A stretch of 64,000 nucleotides of DNA from CBCXTT01 sp965178295 (GTDB lineage Bacteria; Pseudomonadota; Alphaproteobacteria; UBA7879). Location of the stretch: positions 242,392 to 306,391 of the forward strand of contig CBCXTT010000003.1 of NCBI GenBank assembly GCA_965178295.1, in the 5' to 3' direction. The position numbers and the translations under genes are program-made. Below, piece by piece: positions 22,380 through 31,338 of this stretch. Numbering within the stretch: position 1 is the stretch's first letter; each line of letters begins with the position of its first letter. The notes beneath the pieces were generated by a model. The model was not told the origin of the DNA. It ran no database searches and saw nothing but the letters and a program-made list of their open reading frames with translations.

Positions 22380-23265
22380 ATATACAGATCTCCCTCTTTG
22401 GAAAGATCCTTCTGCCAAGTTCATTCCATGGGTTGTGGCTTTAATGACATATTTAGCCACTATCGCCTTTATTTGTGCCATGACTACCACAGCAACAATT
22501 GATCAATGGGATCAAGGGTCGTACAGCAAGATTACTGTCGAAATACCTCCATTTTTGGAAGATCTCAAACAGTCTAATCAATACCAAATACAAGACTCAA
22601 GCCAGAAAATATTGCTGTACCTCCGCAAGGTGCCAGATATAAAAAGCTTCCGTCTCTTAAATCGATCAGAAGTCTTGTCAATGCTCCAACCATGGTTTGG
22701 TGATGTTCAACAGTTTCAAAATCTTCCTCTCTCTACCTTTATTGATATAGAGCTGGATCCCAAAATAGAGATAGAACTTACACAATTTATACACAACATT
22801 CAAGAAATTGTCCCTACTGCCCGCGTTGAGTCCCACAAAATATGGAAGAGTAATTTGCTAAATATCGCCTACGCAATTAAAATAATTGGCTTAATCATTG
22901 TGCTATTGGTAATAGTGGCTTCTTTTTGTGTCGTTGCATTCATCTCCCAAACGAGCTTAATAATTCATCGTCGCATTATTGAAATCCTTCATCTTATTGG
23001 CGCGAAAAATAGTTATATTGCCAAACAATTCCGAGCCTACGCCTTTCAACTGGGCATGATCGGAAGTGTCTTCAGTATTGCACTAACGGCCCTTACCCTT
23101 GAAGGCATTAGTTACCTGACTGAAGGTCTCGATATTAGCTTTTTAACCAATACAATTTCAACATGGGATCTGTGGGCCATCATTATCTTTATGCCCGCTA
23201 TGATTACAGCATTCATGATGTTTTCTGCACGCTTTACCGTTTCCTTTATGTTAAGAAAGTTCTAA
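22372..23265 (+). CDS. ftsX: Cell-division protein FtsX
   Basis: Membrane partner of FtsE; 297 residues. It has an N-terminal transmembrane segment (WVVALMTYLATIAFICAMTT, about residues 22-41), an extracytoplasmic domain of about 130 residues, and then three C-terminal membrane segments (IIGLIIVLLVIVASFCVVAF, LGMIGSVFSIALTAL and LWAIIIFMPAMITAFMMF). Start ATG 22372 (MFKYTDLPLW) has a GGGAG box and overlaps the ftsE stop. The cytoplasmic loop RRIIEILHLIGAKNSYIAKQF, split here, is the usual FtsX/MacB-type contact to the ATPase. Confidence 0.93.
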   Translation: MFKYTDLPLWKDPSAKFIPWVVALMTYLATIAFICAMTTTATIDQWDQGSYSKITVEIPPFLEDLKQSNQYQIQDSSQKILLYLRKVPDIKSFRLLNRSEVLSMLQPWFGDVQQFQNLPLSTFIDIELDPKIEIELTQFIHNIQEIVPTARVESHKIWKSNLLNIAYAIKIIGLIIVLLVIVASFCVVAFISQTSLIIHRRIIEILHLIGAKNSYIAKQFRAYAFQLGMIGSVFSIALTALTLEGISYLTEGLDISFLTNTISTWDLWAIIIFMPAMITAFMMFSARFTVSFMLRKF

Positions 23266-23276
23266 GAGCACCCAAC

Positions 23277-23999
23277 ATGATTGCCACTATCCGCGGATTC
23301 ATTTTCTATACCCTATTATATTTTGTCATATGGCTGATCTTGCTTCCGACATTGCCTCTGGCCTGTCTTCCAAACCCTAAACTTTTTTACCTTGCCCAGC
23401 GGGCATGGATTTTTATTACGCTTAAAGCATGGGAAATTACCGCAGGACTACGCCACGAAATCCGTGGAAAGGAGTATATTGCCACAAACCCCGTACTCTA
23501 CGCGGCCAAACATCAGTCAGTTTTAGAAATCGCTATTCTCCGACACGCTGTTCCCTCTGCCACTTTTGTCACCAAGCGGATCCTTTTATGGCTTCCTATT
23601 GTCAATATTGTTTTGTGGCGTTATTCAGCTATTGGCATTGACCGCTCAGCTGGACGTGCAGCACTAAAAAAACTCATAAAAGGGGCAAAGAGAGCGCTGT
23701 CTCGGAAACACCCCCTTGTTATATTCCCAGAAGGCACACGAACAAATATTGATGAGGTAACAGTGTACCACACTGGTATCTTTTATATTTACGATCAATT
23801 GCAGGTATCAGTTATACCTGTGGCCACAAATGCAGGTTATTTTTGCCCGCGCCATAAAATTGCCACCAAAACAGGAACCGCGACATTAGAGTTTTTAGAG
23901 CCCATTGCTCCTGGTCTACAACGTAAAGAATTTATGACTTTACTTGAGGAACGCATCGAGGTTGCCTCAACAAAACTTTTAAATGAAGTACGGCAATAA
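23277..23999 (+). CDS. plsC: 1-acyl-sn-glycerol-3-phosphate acyltransferase (PlsC-like)
   Basis: Transfers an acyl chain to lysophosphatidic acid to form phosphatidic acid at the inner membrane; 240 residues. An N-terminal membrane segment (FIFYTLLYFVIWLILLPTLP) precedes the acyltransferase motifs: AAKHQSVLEIAI with the HX4E variant of HX4D found in alphaproteobacteria, IGIDRSAGRAAL, and FPEGTRTNIDE, followed by a proline-containing block IPVATNAGYF. Start ATG 23277 lies 11 bases after the ftsX stop, so it is probably in the same transcript. Substrate specificity is inferred from the family. Confidence 0.9.
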   Translation: MIATIRGFIFYTLLYFVIWLILLPTLPLACLPNPKLFYLAQRAWIFITLKAWEITAGLRHEIRGKEYIATNPVLYAAKHQSVLEIAILRHAVPSATFVTKRILLWLPIVNIVLWRYSAIGIDRSAGRAALKKLIKGAKRALSRKHPLVIFPEGTRTNIDEVTVYHTGIFYIYDQLQVSVIPVATNAGYFCPRHKIATKTGTATLEFLEPIAPGLQRKEFMTLLEERIEVASTKLLNEVRQ

Positions 24000-24099
24000 T
24001 AAAACGTTTCCAATAGGGTGTGTGACACTAATAAGAGTTTACGCTCTCATATACAGGCATATGCATGCAAGAGGTACGTAAAAATTTTCCAAAGCCCTC

Positions 24100-24127
24100 T
24101 TGTATAAATTTTTGGATATGCTATGTT
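24100..24127 (+). promoter_or_regulatory. Promoter candidate for tRNA-Ile
   Basis: TTGTAT (24100-24105), 16 bases, TATGTT (24122-24127), giving a start near 24134, about 15 bases before the tRNA. Boxes are imperfect. Confidence 0.35.
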
Positions 24128-24148
24128 ACGCTTGTTATTCCTTTGAAA

Positions 24149-24225
24149 GGGCTAGTAGCTCAGCTGGTTAGAGCGCACGCTTGATAAGCGTGAGGTCGAA
24201 GGTTCAAGTCCTTCCTGGCCCACCA
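24149..24225 (+). tRNA. trnI: tRNA-Ile (GAT)
   Basis: The acceptor GGGCTAG pairs with CTGGCCC, the discriminator is A and CCA is encoded. The anticodon stem ACGCT/AGCGT (approximately) has loop TTGATAA, anticodon GAT. It stands alone, not in an rRNA spacer, which is where most alphaproteobacteria keep it. Confidence 0.98.
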
Positions 24226-24775
24226 TTTAAAAATAAACTCTCTTGTTTTTTAGAATACAGTCCGCAGTAGTAACAGCACTTTACTACACAGTAGTGGTGC
24301 CTGACGTCCATCTTGGAAGCAATATAAATTCCTTGAAGGGGGTGTTTTTGTGGTGGTGGTTGGTTTGTAATGTTTAAGAGAGGGCAGAAAGGCTTGATAG
24401 GGGGGCAGCACAGCCTAGATCTTCTAGATACTCTGAGCAGTGACAAAAGAATAATGATATTCAGCAACTGCGCAAGCAATGCAGAACACATTCCAACACT
24501 CTCTAGCTTAGGTCTGCGCCATATGACCGAACACGCCGGATCTTTGTAATAGAACAAGACAGGAAACAACATTAACACTCTCTCCTTGTATTGCATAATT
24601 TCAAAAAGTATCCTGGACAATAATATATTATGCGCAAAATCACTTCTGATCCACAAAGAGGGTAATAATGGATCATTCCTTTCCAAGAATGGAAGGAAGA
24701 GAGAAGCCTATTTTGAGTGAAAGCCTGCATAAAACAACATGTTTTTCATCTACATATGCATCACTTCGCTTCTCC
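24226..24775. other. Gene-free spacer between tRNA-Ile and hflX
   Basis: Convergent spacer of about 550 bases. The only long frame here is minus-strand, runs into the tRNA and is Cys/Pro-rich in an implausible way. No terminator, RNA gene or repeat was recognised. Confidence 0.5.
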
Positions 24776-26092
24776 TCAAGGATTCGCATCCGGTTCCCTG
24801 CATTCAAAAGTATTGATTTTTTTACGCCACCTCTTATGTAGCAAGTTTTTTTGTTGATCTGAGAGGCGCACGCGCAGCGCCCAATTACCATCATCCAGCA
24901 GAGAACATGATGCAACGACACCTTCTTCATAAAGCCAATGCAACATATCTCCATATGCTGTGGAAAAAGAAATCATATATACTTCGGAAGTTTGATCAAT
25001 CTTTGCCTGAATCAATTCCTCCAAAGACTCGAGTCCCTTTTCATCACGTGCCGAAATAAGAACTGTGTTCTTTTTCCTATCTAATTGTGCTATCATAGCC
25101 TCCCGGCTCACCGCACATAAAAGATCGGATTTGTTGTATACATCAATAACGTGATGAGCATATGGGTCCACTCCCAAATCTGTGAGCACTTTCATCACCT
25201 CACAAGCATGGGCCGTTTTATAAGGAGATGTCGCATCCTGCACATGCAAAATAATATCAGAAGCTCGCACCTCCTCTAATGTCGCACTAAAAGAGGCAAC
25301 CAGACTATGCGGCAAGTCAGCAATAAATCCTACAGTATCTGCAACAAGTACTCTTCGACCATTTTTCAGCACATGAGCTCGAATAGTAGGGTCGAGAGTT
25401 GAAAAAAGAACATTCTCTGCACATACATCAGAGACGGTGAGTGCATTGAAAAGTGTGGATTTTCCCGAATTTGTATAGCCAACAAGAGAAATTTTAGGTG
25501 TATGATCACGCGCACGACGGTGCAATGTACGTGTCTTTTTAACTGTTTCAAGCTGGCGCTCAAGTTTACCGATTTTCGTTTGTATAAGGCGGCGATCAAT
25601 TTCAATTTGCAACTCTCCCGGGCCCCCAATGGAGCCTAAACCACCACGCTGTCGCTCCAGATGCGTCCAAGAACGCACAAGACGGGCTTTTTGGTACTTC
25701 AACGCCGCCAACTCAACCTGTGCTATACTTTCGTGTGTTTGTGCACGTTTGGAAAAGATCTCCAGAATCAAAGCCGGGCGATCAATCACCTTACAATTCC
25801 AGACTTTTTCCAGATTACGCTGCTGAATTGCGGACAAGAAAGTATTAACGATCACAACAGAAACGCAAGTGCCATCAAGTATGGACTGAATTTCTTGCAC
25901 GACGCCAGTTCCAAGAAACGTGGCTGGATGCACAGTATTAATAGATCGTATTGCTGAAAAAGAAACCGACAAAGGGATGGCAGTGGCTAAATTTACAGCT
26001 TCATGAAGCTGATACGAAGACGGGTAAAGGAACTGACTGGCGCCCCTTGGTCGTCTAATTTTCGGTTGAATAATGTATGCCGTCTCTATCAT
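24776..26092 (-). CDS. hflX: GTPase HflX
   Basis: Ribosome-associated GTPase, known in other bacteria to split or rescue stalled 70S ribosomes under stress; 438 residues. The N-terminal HflX domain (about 30-130) is followed by a coiled region with GGLGSIGGPGELQIEIDRR, the signature GGPGE...E..RR linker, and then the G domain: P-loop GYTNSGKSTLFNAL (about 203), DTVGFIADLPHSLV (G3), and VYNKSD (G4). It starts at ATG 26092, 17 bases downstream of hfq, the usual hfq-hflX order in proteobacteria. Confidence 0.96.
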   Translation of the reverse strand: MIETAYIIQPKIRRPRGASQFLYPSSYQLHEAVNLATAIPLSVSFSAIRSINTVHPATFLGTGVVQEIQSILDGTCVSVVIVNTFLSAIQQRNLEKVWNCKVIDRPALILEIFSKRAQTHESIAQVELAALKYQKARLVRSWTHLERQRGGLGSIGGPGELQIEIDRRLIQTKIGKLERQLETVKKTRTLHRRARDHTPKISLVGYTNSGKSTLFNALTVSDVCAENVLFSTLDPTIRAHVLKNGRRVLVADTVGFIADLPHSLVASFSATLEEVRASDIILHVQDATSPYKTAHACEVMKVLTDLGVDPYAHHVIDVYNKSDLLCAVSREAMIAQLDRKKNTVLISARDEKGLESLEELIQAKIDQTSEVYMISFSTAYGDMLHWLYEEGVVASCSLLDDGNWALRVRLSDQQKNLLHKRWRKKINTFECREPDANP

Positions 26093-26109
26093 TGACGCAT
26101 CGTTCTAAA

Positions 26110-26379
26110 TTATTCTCTATTGTCTTCCACTTTTTCAGCTTCCGAGGCTTCTGGGTCATAGAGAGAAAGCGCACCTGACGGCATAACTGTAGAAATTGCA
26201 TGCTTATACACAAGCTGAATTTTCCCTTCACGGCGCAGCAGTACGCAGAAATTATCAAAGGCTGTAACAACGCCCTGAAGTTTAATCCCATTTACAAGAA
26301 AAACTGTAAGGGGCACTTTTGCCTTACGAACTTGGTTAAGAAATACATCTTGAATGTTTTGTCTTTTATCAGTAATCAT
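26110..26379 (-). CDS. hfq: RNA chaperone Hfq
   Basis: Hexameric Sm-like protein that binds sRNAs and mRNAs and aids their pairing; 89 residues. The Sm1 region includes QNIQDVFLNQVRKAKVPLTV (split here) and VFLVNGIKLQGVVTAFDNFC. The Sm2 region is YKHAISTVMP, the standard YKHAI-S signature at residues 57-66. A short acidic tail (EASEAEKVEDNRE) follows. ATG 26379 is the family start. Cotranscribed with hflX. Its presence implies that trans-acting small RNAs could operate in this organism. Confidence 0.98.
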   Translation of the reverse strand: MITDKRQNIQDVFLNQVRKAKVPLTVFLVNGIKLQGVVTAFDNFCVLLRREGKIQLVYKHAISTVMPSGALSLYDPEASEAEKVEDNRE

Positions 26380-26397
26380 GGACCATATTCCGTTTTT

Positions 26398-26426
26398 ATT
26401 ATATTACCATTTATCATACATGTCTT
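26398..26426 (-). promoter_or_regulatory. Promoter candidate for hfq-hflX
   Basis: Minus-strand AAGACA (26421-26426), 17-base spacer, perfect TATAAT (26398-26403). The predicted start is only about 12 bases before the hfq ATG. Immediately upstream is a 7-pair palindrome GAGGTAA-loop-TTACCTC (26429-26447) that could be an operator. Confidence 0.45.
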
Positions 26427-26525
26427 TTGAGGTAAAATTCTTACCTCTTGCGCACCTAAAGAAAACAGATCTTATGTAGCTCAATGCTTCAATTCTTCTT
26501 AAATCAAGCAGTACGTAAAAAGAAT

Positions 26526-26548
26526 ACAACAAACTATCAGTTTGTTGT
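26526..26548 (-). repeat. Perfect 10-pair inverted repeat in the hfq-thiolase spacer
   Basis: ACAACAAACT (26526-26535) mirrored by AGTTTGTTGT (26539-26548) with a 3-base loop. On the minus strand it is followed after a few bases by TTCTTTTT, so it may be an AT-rich terminator for a minus-strand transcript in the spacer. It is nearly 600 bases past the thiolase stop. Confidence 0.45.
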
Positions 26549-27140
26549 CAATAGTCTCAAAAAAAATACGATTTTTGCACGGCCCCGTTAATAACTGGAT
26601 GGGATTGCAGTTAATTGTGCGGCTCTAGCATTTTGATACTATTTTGCTCCAAAAAAGCGTTTGAGGGGTTCTAGCACTCTTAAGAAACGTTCGCATATTT
26701 GCAATGACAATCCATCAGATCACCTGAAAAAATTATGACACATAATATTAAAAATTCTTTACTCTTGTGTTGCATCAACACTATCCCCGCACACGAAAAT
26801 TCTGCTTGGCCGTCAAGGAGTAGGGTAATGCACAGCTCTTTTGATGCACAATTGCACATAACCATCAACCCCATCACTTCAATGATATAGCCCGCAACAA
26901 CACTTGCTGCGGTAAATCTATATAAAATTTACATCTATATAACATGTACAGTCAACCAACGGGAAAAGCCTGAATGGACTACCTGGATCGAGTCATTACA
27001 GAGGCCAATTGATGCACTACTGCAAATAGCCCCTTTGCGCCGCTCTCTCTGAATCATACTGCACACAGCTGAGAGTTGATGCCGTGTTATTCTTGAAATG
27101 CGGGAGCGTTATGTGACAGCCTTTTGCAGAACAGTCATTT
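26549..27140. other. Gene-free spacer downstream of the thiolase
   Basis: No convincing protein frame; the longest, 65 codons on the minus strand, has no ribosome-binding site or recognisable motif. A minus-strand transcript ending at the 26526 hairpin is conceivable. Confidence 0.45.
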
Positions 27141-28313
27141 TTACATCACTCTCTCAACCGCAACCGCCGTTGCTTCTCCACCCCCAACACACAATGATGC
27201 AACGCCACGCTGCTTATCGGTTTGCTCAAGGGCATTAAGAAGCGTGACTAAAATACGTGCGCCCGATGCACCAATCGGGTGTCCTAATGCACACGCGCCC
27301 CCATAAATATTGACAACATCATGCGTCAATTCTAAATCTTTCATGCACGCCATCGTCGCCACAGAAAAAGCCTCATTTATCTCAAATAAATCTACTTTCT
27401 CTTTAGACCAGCCTGCTTTTTTCAGCACATATTTAATAGCTCCTACTGGGGCTGTGGTGAATTTTTTAGGCGCCTGTGCAAAGCTTGAGTGCGCCACAAT
27501 TTTTACCCGAATCTTAAGTCCCAATGCTACAGCCTTGGACTGCCGCATCAACAAAAGTGTCGCGGCACCATCCGCAATACCACTTGAATTTGCGGCTGTA
27601 ATTGTCCCTGCAGGATCAAATACAGGCCGCAGATTTGGAATCTTCTCAGGCTTAGCGCGATTCAAGGTCTCGTCTATCTCAACTTCCATATCCCCATCTG
27701 GCGTTGAAAGAACAATCGGAACAATTTCCCGCATAAAAATCTCATCATTTGTCGCCTGACGCGCGCGATCTAGGGACTCAAGCGCATATTGATCTTGAGC
27801 CGAACGACTAAACCCATACTCTCGTACCGTTTCTTCCGCCAATACACCCATCATACTATTCTGATACGCATCTTCTAGGCCATCATAAAAGAGATGATCC
27901 GCTTCCTCTTTCCCAGAGCGATGCCCTTCTTTAAACTGCAGCCTAGGCGTATTACTCATACTTTCCATACCACCTGCAAGAAGAACAGCGTATTTATCCA
28001 CTATAATCTGATCATGCGCGAACATTACCGCTTTCATGCCAGAACCACACACTTTCGAAATCGTTGTGGACGGGACGGAATCTCCTAAGCCGGACTTAAG
28101 TGCTGCTTGTCGTGCGGGGGCTTGTCCAACACCTGCTGTTAATACACACCCCAAAATTACCTCTGTTATCTGATCAGGGGTTATTTGAGAGAGCGTCAAA
28201 ACGCCTCGCATAGAAATTGCCGCCAACTCTGGAGCTGACAAGCGTTTGAGCACACCATTACAAGCACCGATAGGCGTTCTCAGCGCTTCAACAATCACAA
28301 CTGGATCTGCCAT
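27141..28313 (-). CDS. Acetyl-CoA acetyltransferase (thiolase)
   Basis: Condenses two acetyl-CoA to acetoacetyl-CoA or cleaves it; 390 residues, the size of AtoB/PhaA enzymes. Features seen: the nucleophilic Cys in KVCGSGMKAV (about residue 90), NEAFSVATMAC, the catalytic His in GGACALGHPIGASGARI, and the second Cys in ASLCVGGGEATAVAVE near residue 375. ATG 28313 has a near-perfect AGGAGG box. No phaB, phaC or acyl-CoA dehydrogenase gene lies nearby, so the pathway (PHB, mevalonate or fatty-acid use) cannot be fixed; atoB and phaA are equally possible names. A frameshifted small gene lies just upstream. Confidence 0.93.
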   Translation of the reverse strand: MADPVVIVEALRTPIGACNGVLKRLSAPELAAISMRGVLTLSQITPDQITEVILGCVLTAGVGQAPARQAALKSGLGDSVPSTTISKVCGSGMKAVMFAHDQIIVDKYAVLLAGGMESMSNTPRLQFKEGHRSGKEEADHLFYDGLEDAYQNSMMGVLAEETVREYGFSRSAQDQYALESLDRARQATNDEIFMREIVPIVLSTPDGDMEVEIDETLNRAKPEKIPNLRPVFDPAGTITAANSSGIADGAATLLLMRQSKAVALGLKIRVKIVAHSSFAQAPKKFTTAPVGAIKYVLKKAGWSKEKVDLFEINEAFSVATMACMKDLELTHDVVNIYGGACALGHPIGASGARILVTLLNALEQTDKQRGVASLCVGGGEATAVAVERVM

Positions 28314-28325
28314 CTATGTCCTCCT

Positions 28326-28566
28326 CTAGATATATTTCTGTATATTTTTTGTCAATTCTTGCTCGATTTGCCCGATAAGCATTCGATAGCGTTCTGGCGT
28401 ACGATCGACAATTTCACACAACATAGAACCTGCGCCATCTGCTCGAACTACTTTTCTTGCCAACCACAGGTCTTGTGCGCTCATAAACGTTGCGCCTATA
28501 TTCAGCGTCTCTCATCAATACAACCATAACATAATTATGGTGTCCTAATATGTTTTCTTTGGACAT
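28326..28566 (-). pseudogene. Small gene of about 79 codons with a one-base frameshift, upstream of the thiolase
   Basis: An ATG at 28566 with a GAGG box 8 bases upstream opens a frame of 50 residues beginning MSKENILGHHNYVMVVLMRD and ending at 28414. A second frame one base over, from about 28484 to the stop at 28326, reads ADGAGSMLCEIVDRTPERYR and ends in QEQELTKN-like charged sequence. Joining them near 28475-28485 (after ...RRNVYER into QDLWLARKVV) gives one plausible small helical protein ending 12 bases before the thiolase. I infer a single gene broken by a one-base insertion or a sequencing error. I do not recognise the family. Confidence 0.45.
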
Positions 28567-28765
28567 CACGCAGTCCTCAAAAAAAAATTAATTTTCCTAT
28601 ATTCGATTCACTCATTGATCTGTGACAATATATTGCTTGAATTATGGATTGAGCCCATGGAGCAAAAGATTGTGCAAAAGAAGGTTGTTTCCTGCATCAT
28701 TTTCTTCTTGCAGGCAAGCTAAATCGCACGTTTCTTGATCCCCTATAGAGTTTTTACATATTATT

Positions 28766-30148
28766 TTAAAGCAACACTTTTGCCAATGCCAGCAAAGACA
28801 CAAATCCTATAACATCTGTGGTAGCAGTCAAAACAGGTCCTGTGCTAATTGCTGGATCGAGTCCAAGACGGTCGACAATAATAGGCAAAGCCACGCCTCC
28901 AAGCGCCGCCCATGTCATATTGAAAATCAGAGCTGTCACGAGGATAGCTCCAAGCATCAAATCATGATGCCATAACATTAAAATAAACATTAAAATTACT
29001 GAAAAAATAAGGCCGTTCAAGCAGCCTACAACAACTTCACGCCATATAGTTTGAACAACATTATTGGGACGAATCAGCTTATTTGATAAGGCGCGTACCG
29101 TGATGGCAAAAACTTGTGTGCCGGAAGCGCCACTCATACCCGCAACAATCGGCATTAATGCCACAAGCATAACATTATGTGCGATAATATTTTCAAAGGA
29201 ATATACGACTAAGACCAAAATAAACGAATTTATAAAAGTAACCGTTAGACCTGCAACGCGATGATAAGATGTTTCAAAAATTGGTGCATTAAACTCAGAG
29301 TTATCCACACCTGTGAGCTGCATAATCTCACGTTGGGATTCTTCATCAATCACATCTACAACATCATCTGCCGTAATCATTCCAATGATGCGACCCCCTT
29401 CATCAACCACAGGCGCTGAAACCAAATCATAATGACGAAATATATAGGCTACCTCTTCTTGGTTGGTAATAGTGTTTACCGTATGAAAATCTTCTTCCAT
29501 AATGGCATCTACCGATGTATCTGGCTTGCAGCGCAACAACTGATTAAGAGAAACTCTCCCAACAGGCTCATGGCGTGGATTAACAACATATACTTCATAA
29601 AACTCTTCAGGGAGTGTATCTGCCCTCTGAATATATTGTATAACCGCACCTATCGTCCAGAAAGATGGAATAATTACCACTTCCTGCTGCATAATACGTG
29701 CTGCACTATCTTCGGGGTATGCGCTAATTTTTTCATAGCTACGGCGGTTGGCACGCGGAATGGTAGAGAGCAGCTCTCGCTGTTCTTTTTCATCTAATTC
29801 CTCAATTAAGGTAAAAGCATCGTCACTGCTCAATTCTGGCAATAATGCTGCAATGTACGGTATGCCAAGCTGGCGTACGACAGGCATCATAATTGCTTGC
29901 GACAAATCCGCTAAAATTAGGGGATCAAATGCATCTTTGAGATGGTCAACAAGAGTATGGCGATCATCATTGGGCAGGCGCTCTAGGAGCAAAGCAACGT
30001 CCGCCGCAACCAAAGGAGCCATAAGATCTTCCAGTGCGGCATTTTTCTTGTTTTCCAGAGCGGTGCGCACCTGAGAGACAAAAGCATCCGAGACAACTTC
30101 CGGAAGACGATCCTGCTGTGAGGCAAGCGGGTCTTCTTGAGCAGACAT
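28766..30148 (-). CDS. mgtE: Magnesium transporter MgtE
   Basis: Gated Mg2+ channel/transporter of the inner membrane; 460 residues, normal length. It has an N-terminal superhelical domain (MgtE_N, about 25-130), then a CBS pair (about 140-265; DTSVDAIMEEDFHTVNTITN, VSAPVVDEGGRIIGMITADD), then five membrane segments in the C-terminal 180 residues. The channel segment carries the conserved PIVAGMSGASGTQVFAITVRA, and GPVLTATTDVIGF is in the last segments. ATG 30148 has a GGAGGG box. The cytosolic domains close the pore when Mg2+ is high, as known for the family. Alone in its unit. Confidence 0.96.
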   Translation of the reverse strand: MSAQEDPLASQQDRLPEVVSDAFVSQVRTALENKKNAALEDLMAPLVAADVALLLERLPNDDRHTLVDHLKDAFDPLILADLSQAIMMPVVRQLGIPYIAALLPELSSDDAFTLIEELDEKEQRELLSTIPRANRRSYEKISAYPEDSAARIMQQEVVIIPSFWTIGAVIQYIQRADTLPEEFYEVYVVNPRHEPVGRVSLNQLLRCKPDTSVDAIMEEDFHTVNTITNQEEVAYIFRHYDLVSAPVVDEGGRIIGMITADDVVDVIDEESQREIMQLTGVDNSEFNAPIFETSYHRVAGLTVTFINSFILVLVVYSFENIIAHNVMLVALMPIVAGMSGASGTQVFAITVRALSNKLIRPNNVVQTIWREVVVGCLNGLIFSVILMFILMLWHHDLMLGAILVTALIFNMTWAALGGVALPIIVDRLGLDPAISTGPVLTATTDVIGFVSLLALAKVLL

Positions 30149-30191
30149 GTTTTCCCCCTCCAGATTTTATTACCAAAGCCAGATACAATTT

Positions 30192-30279
30192 TGGTGCGGT
30201 CGAGAAGACTCGAACTTCCACGGTGTTAACCACCACAGCGCCCTCAACGCTGCGCGTCTACCGATTCCGCCACGACCGC
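30192..30279 (-). tRNA. trnL: tRNA-Leu (GAG)
   Basis: Class II tRNA with a long variable arm. The acceptor GCGGTCG pairs with CGACCGC, the discriminator is A and CCA is encoded. The anticodon stem CAGCG/CGCTG encloses TTGAGGG, anticodon GAG, reading CUC/CUU. It is 43 bases upstream of mgtE on the same strand. Confidence 0.97.
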
Positions 30280-31338
30280 TTCACTTTGTGTTTGATATCA
30301 GATATTCTCTTACAGCGCAAGCCTTACCTAGAAAAACAGAGAAAAACTTTTAAAAAATTGACACATGTAGCCAACAGAATCCATTCGCCCCCCAAGTCTG
30401 GGTACGCAACCAATTACAGGGATGAGAAAAATTCATTATCTCCTCTAGAACAGACTGCAAGAATGCAGGCTTTGCTACAATGCAATCTATTCTGGAGTGC
30501 ACACACCATCAGGCGCTGTATAAAGAAAGAACAAGGTGACTAAGGACATGATATCTATAGCGATACATTCTCCGCAATACCATCCGCTGAACATGTGCTC
30601 ATAAGCCTGCAAAAATAACATATACCCTGCATCAGTTATATACAAAATACCTTCTTCACAGTATACGTCCCCATATACACGCCTCAAATTTTGATAGTAC
30701 TACGTTCATAGGATGGCATATATTCAACTGCGAGTCATATAAGCCCAAAGGGGCCCCATTTCTCATCATGTCAAACTCAAAATGACATGTATCGTTTTCT
30801 CCAATACAGCCTTCTGGTGTCATAATTGGACAAAAGCTATAATGTCTTCTCTGTAAAATTCACACAACCAATCTTGGAATAATTTGGTGACAATGCTTAG
30901 TGCGACTGCAAAAGTATTGTTACAAAATATATAGAGAAAAAACTATCGCACTTAACAAATGTGCGTTTCACTAATGTTCGTAGAGCCTCTAGGGCGCTCC
31001 GTAAATAGTTCCTGCCATTATTAAGATATGAATACGTGCTATATTGAACGCATCATTCATAAGGAGAAAAGCGTCGACTTTCTCCTATCGCGATAATGCA
31101 AGCGTGGGCTATACATCGCCCCGAGAAGAAACCGCACTATACCACACACCCCTCCTTTACTCCTGGTGCGCATAGCAATAGAGCTTTATTTGAAGAAGAG
31201 GTTACAACAAAGGGCGGCAACAAGAAAACGAACATCTCACTAAAGTCATTAAACAATATCACAAAAAGAGTGCGCCCAAGACTACAGGCAAATGAAGTGG
31301 GGCCACCACACGTCGTTTCGCTAGAAACAGAAAGACAA
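30280..31338. other. Gene-free spacer of about 1.06 kb between tRNA-Leu and dps
   Basis: No coding frame with a start signal and protein-like composition was found on either strand. Two perfect hairpins are present: CATGTCA/TGACATG (30767-30789) and AGGAGAAA/TTTCTCCT (31062-31086). The rest may be eroded gene remnants, but I cannot identify them. Confidence 0.5.

Noticed and set aside
24204..24686. Open frame of 160 codons on the minus strand
   Set aside because: It runs through most of tRNA-Ile on the opposite strand, has no ribosome-binding site, and shows an implausible Cys/Pro-rich composition.
27141..28313. PHB synthesis operon around the thiolase
   Set aside because: No phaB, phaC or phasin gene is nearby, so the specific pathway cannot be claimed.
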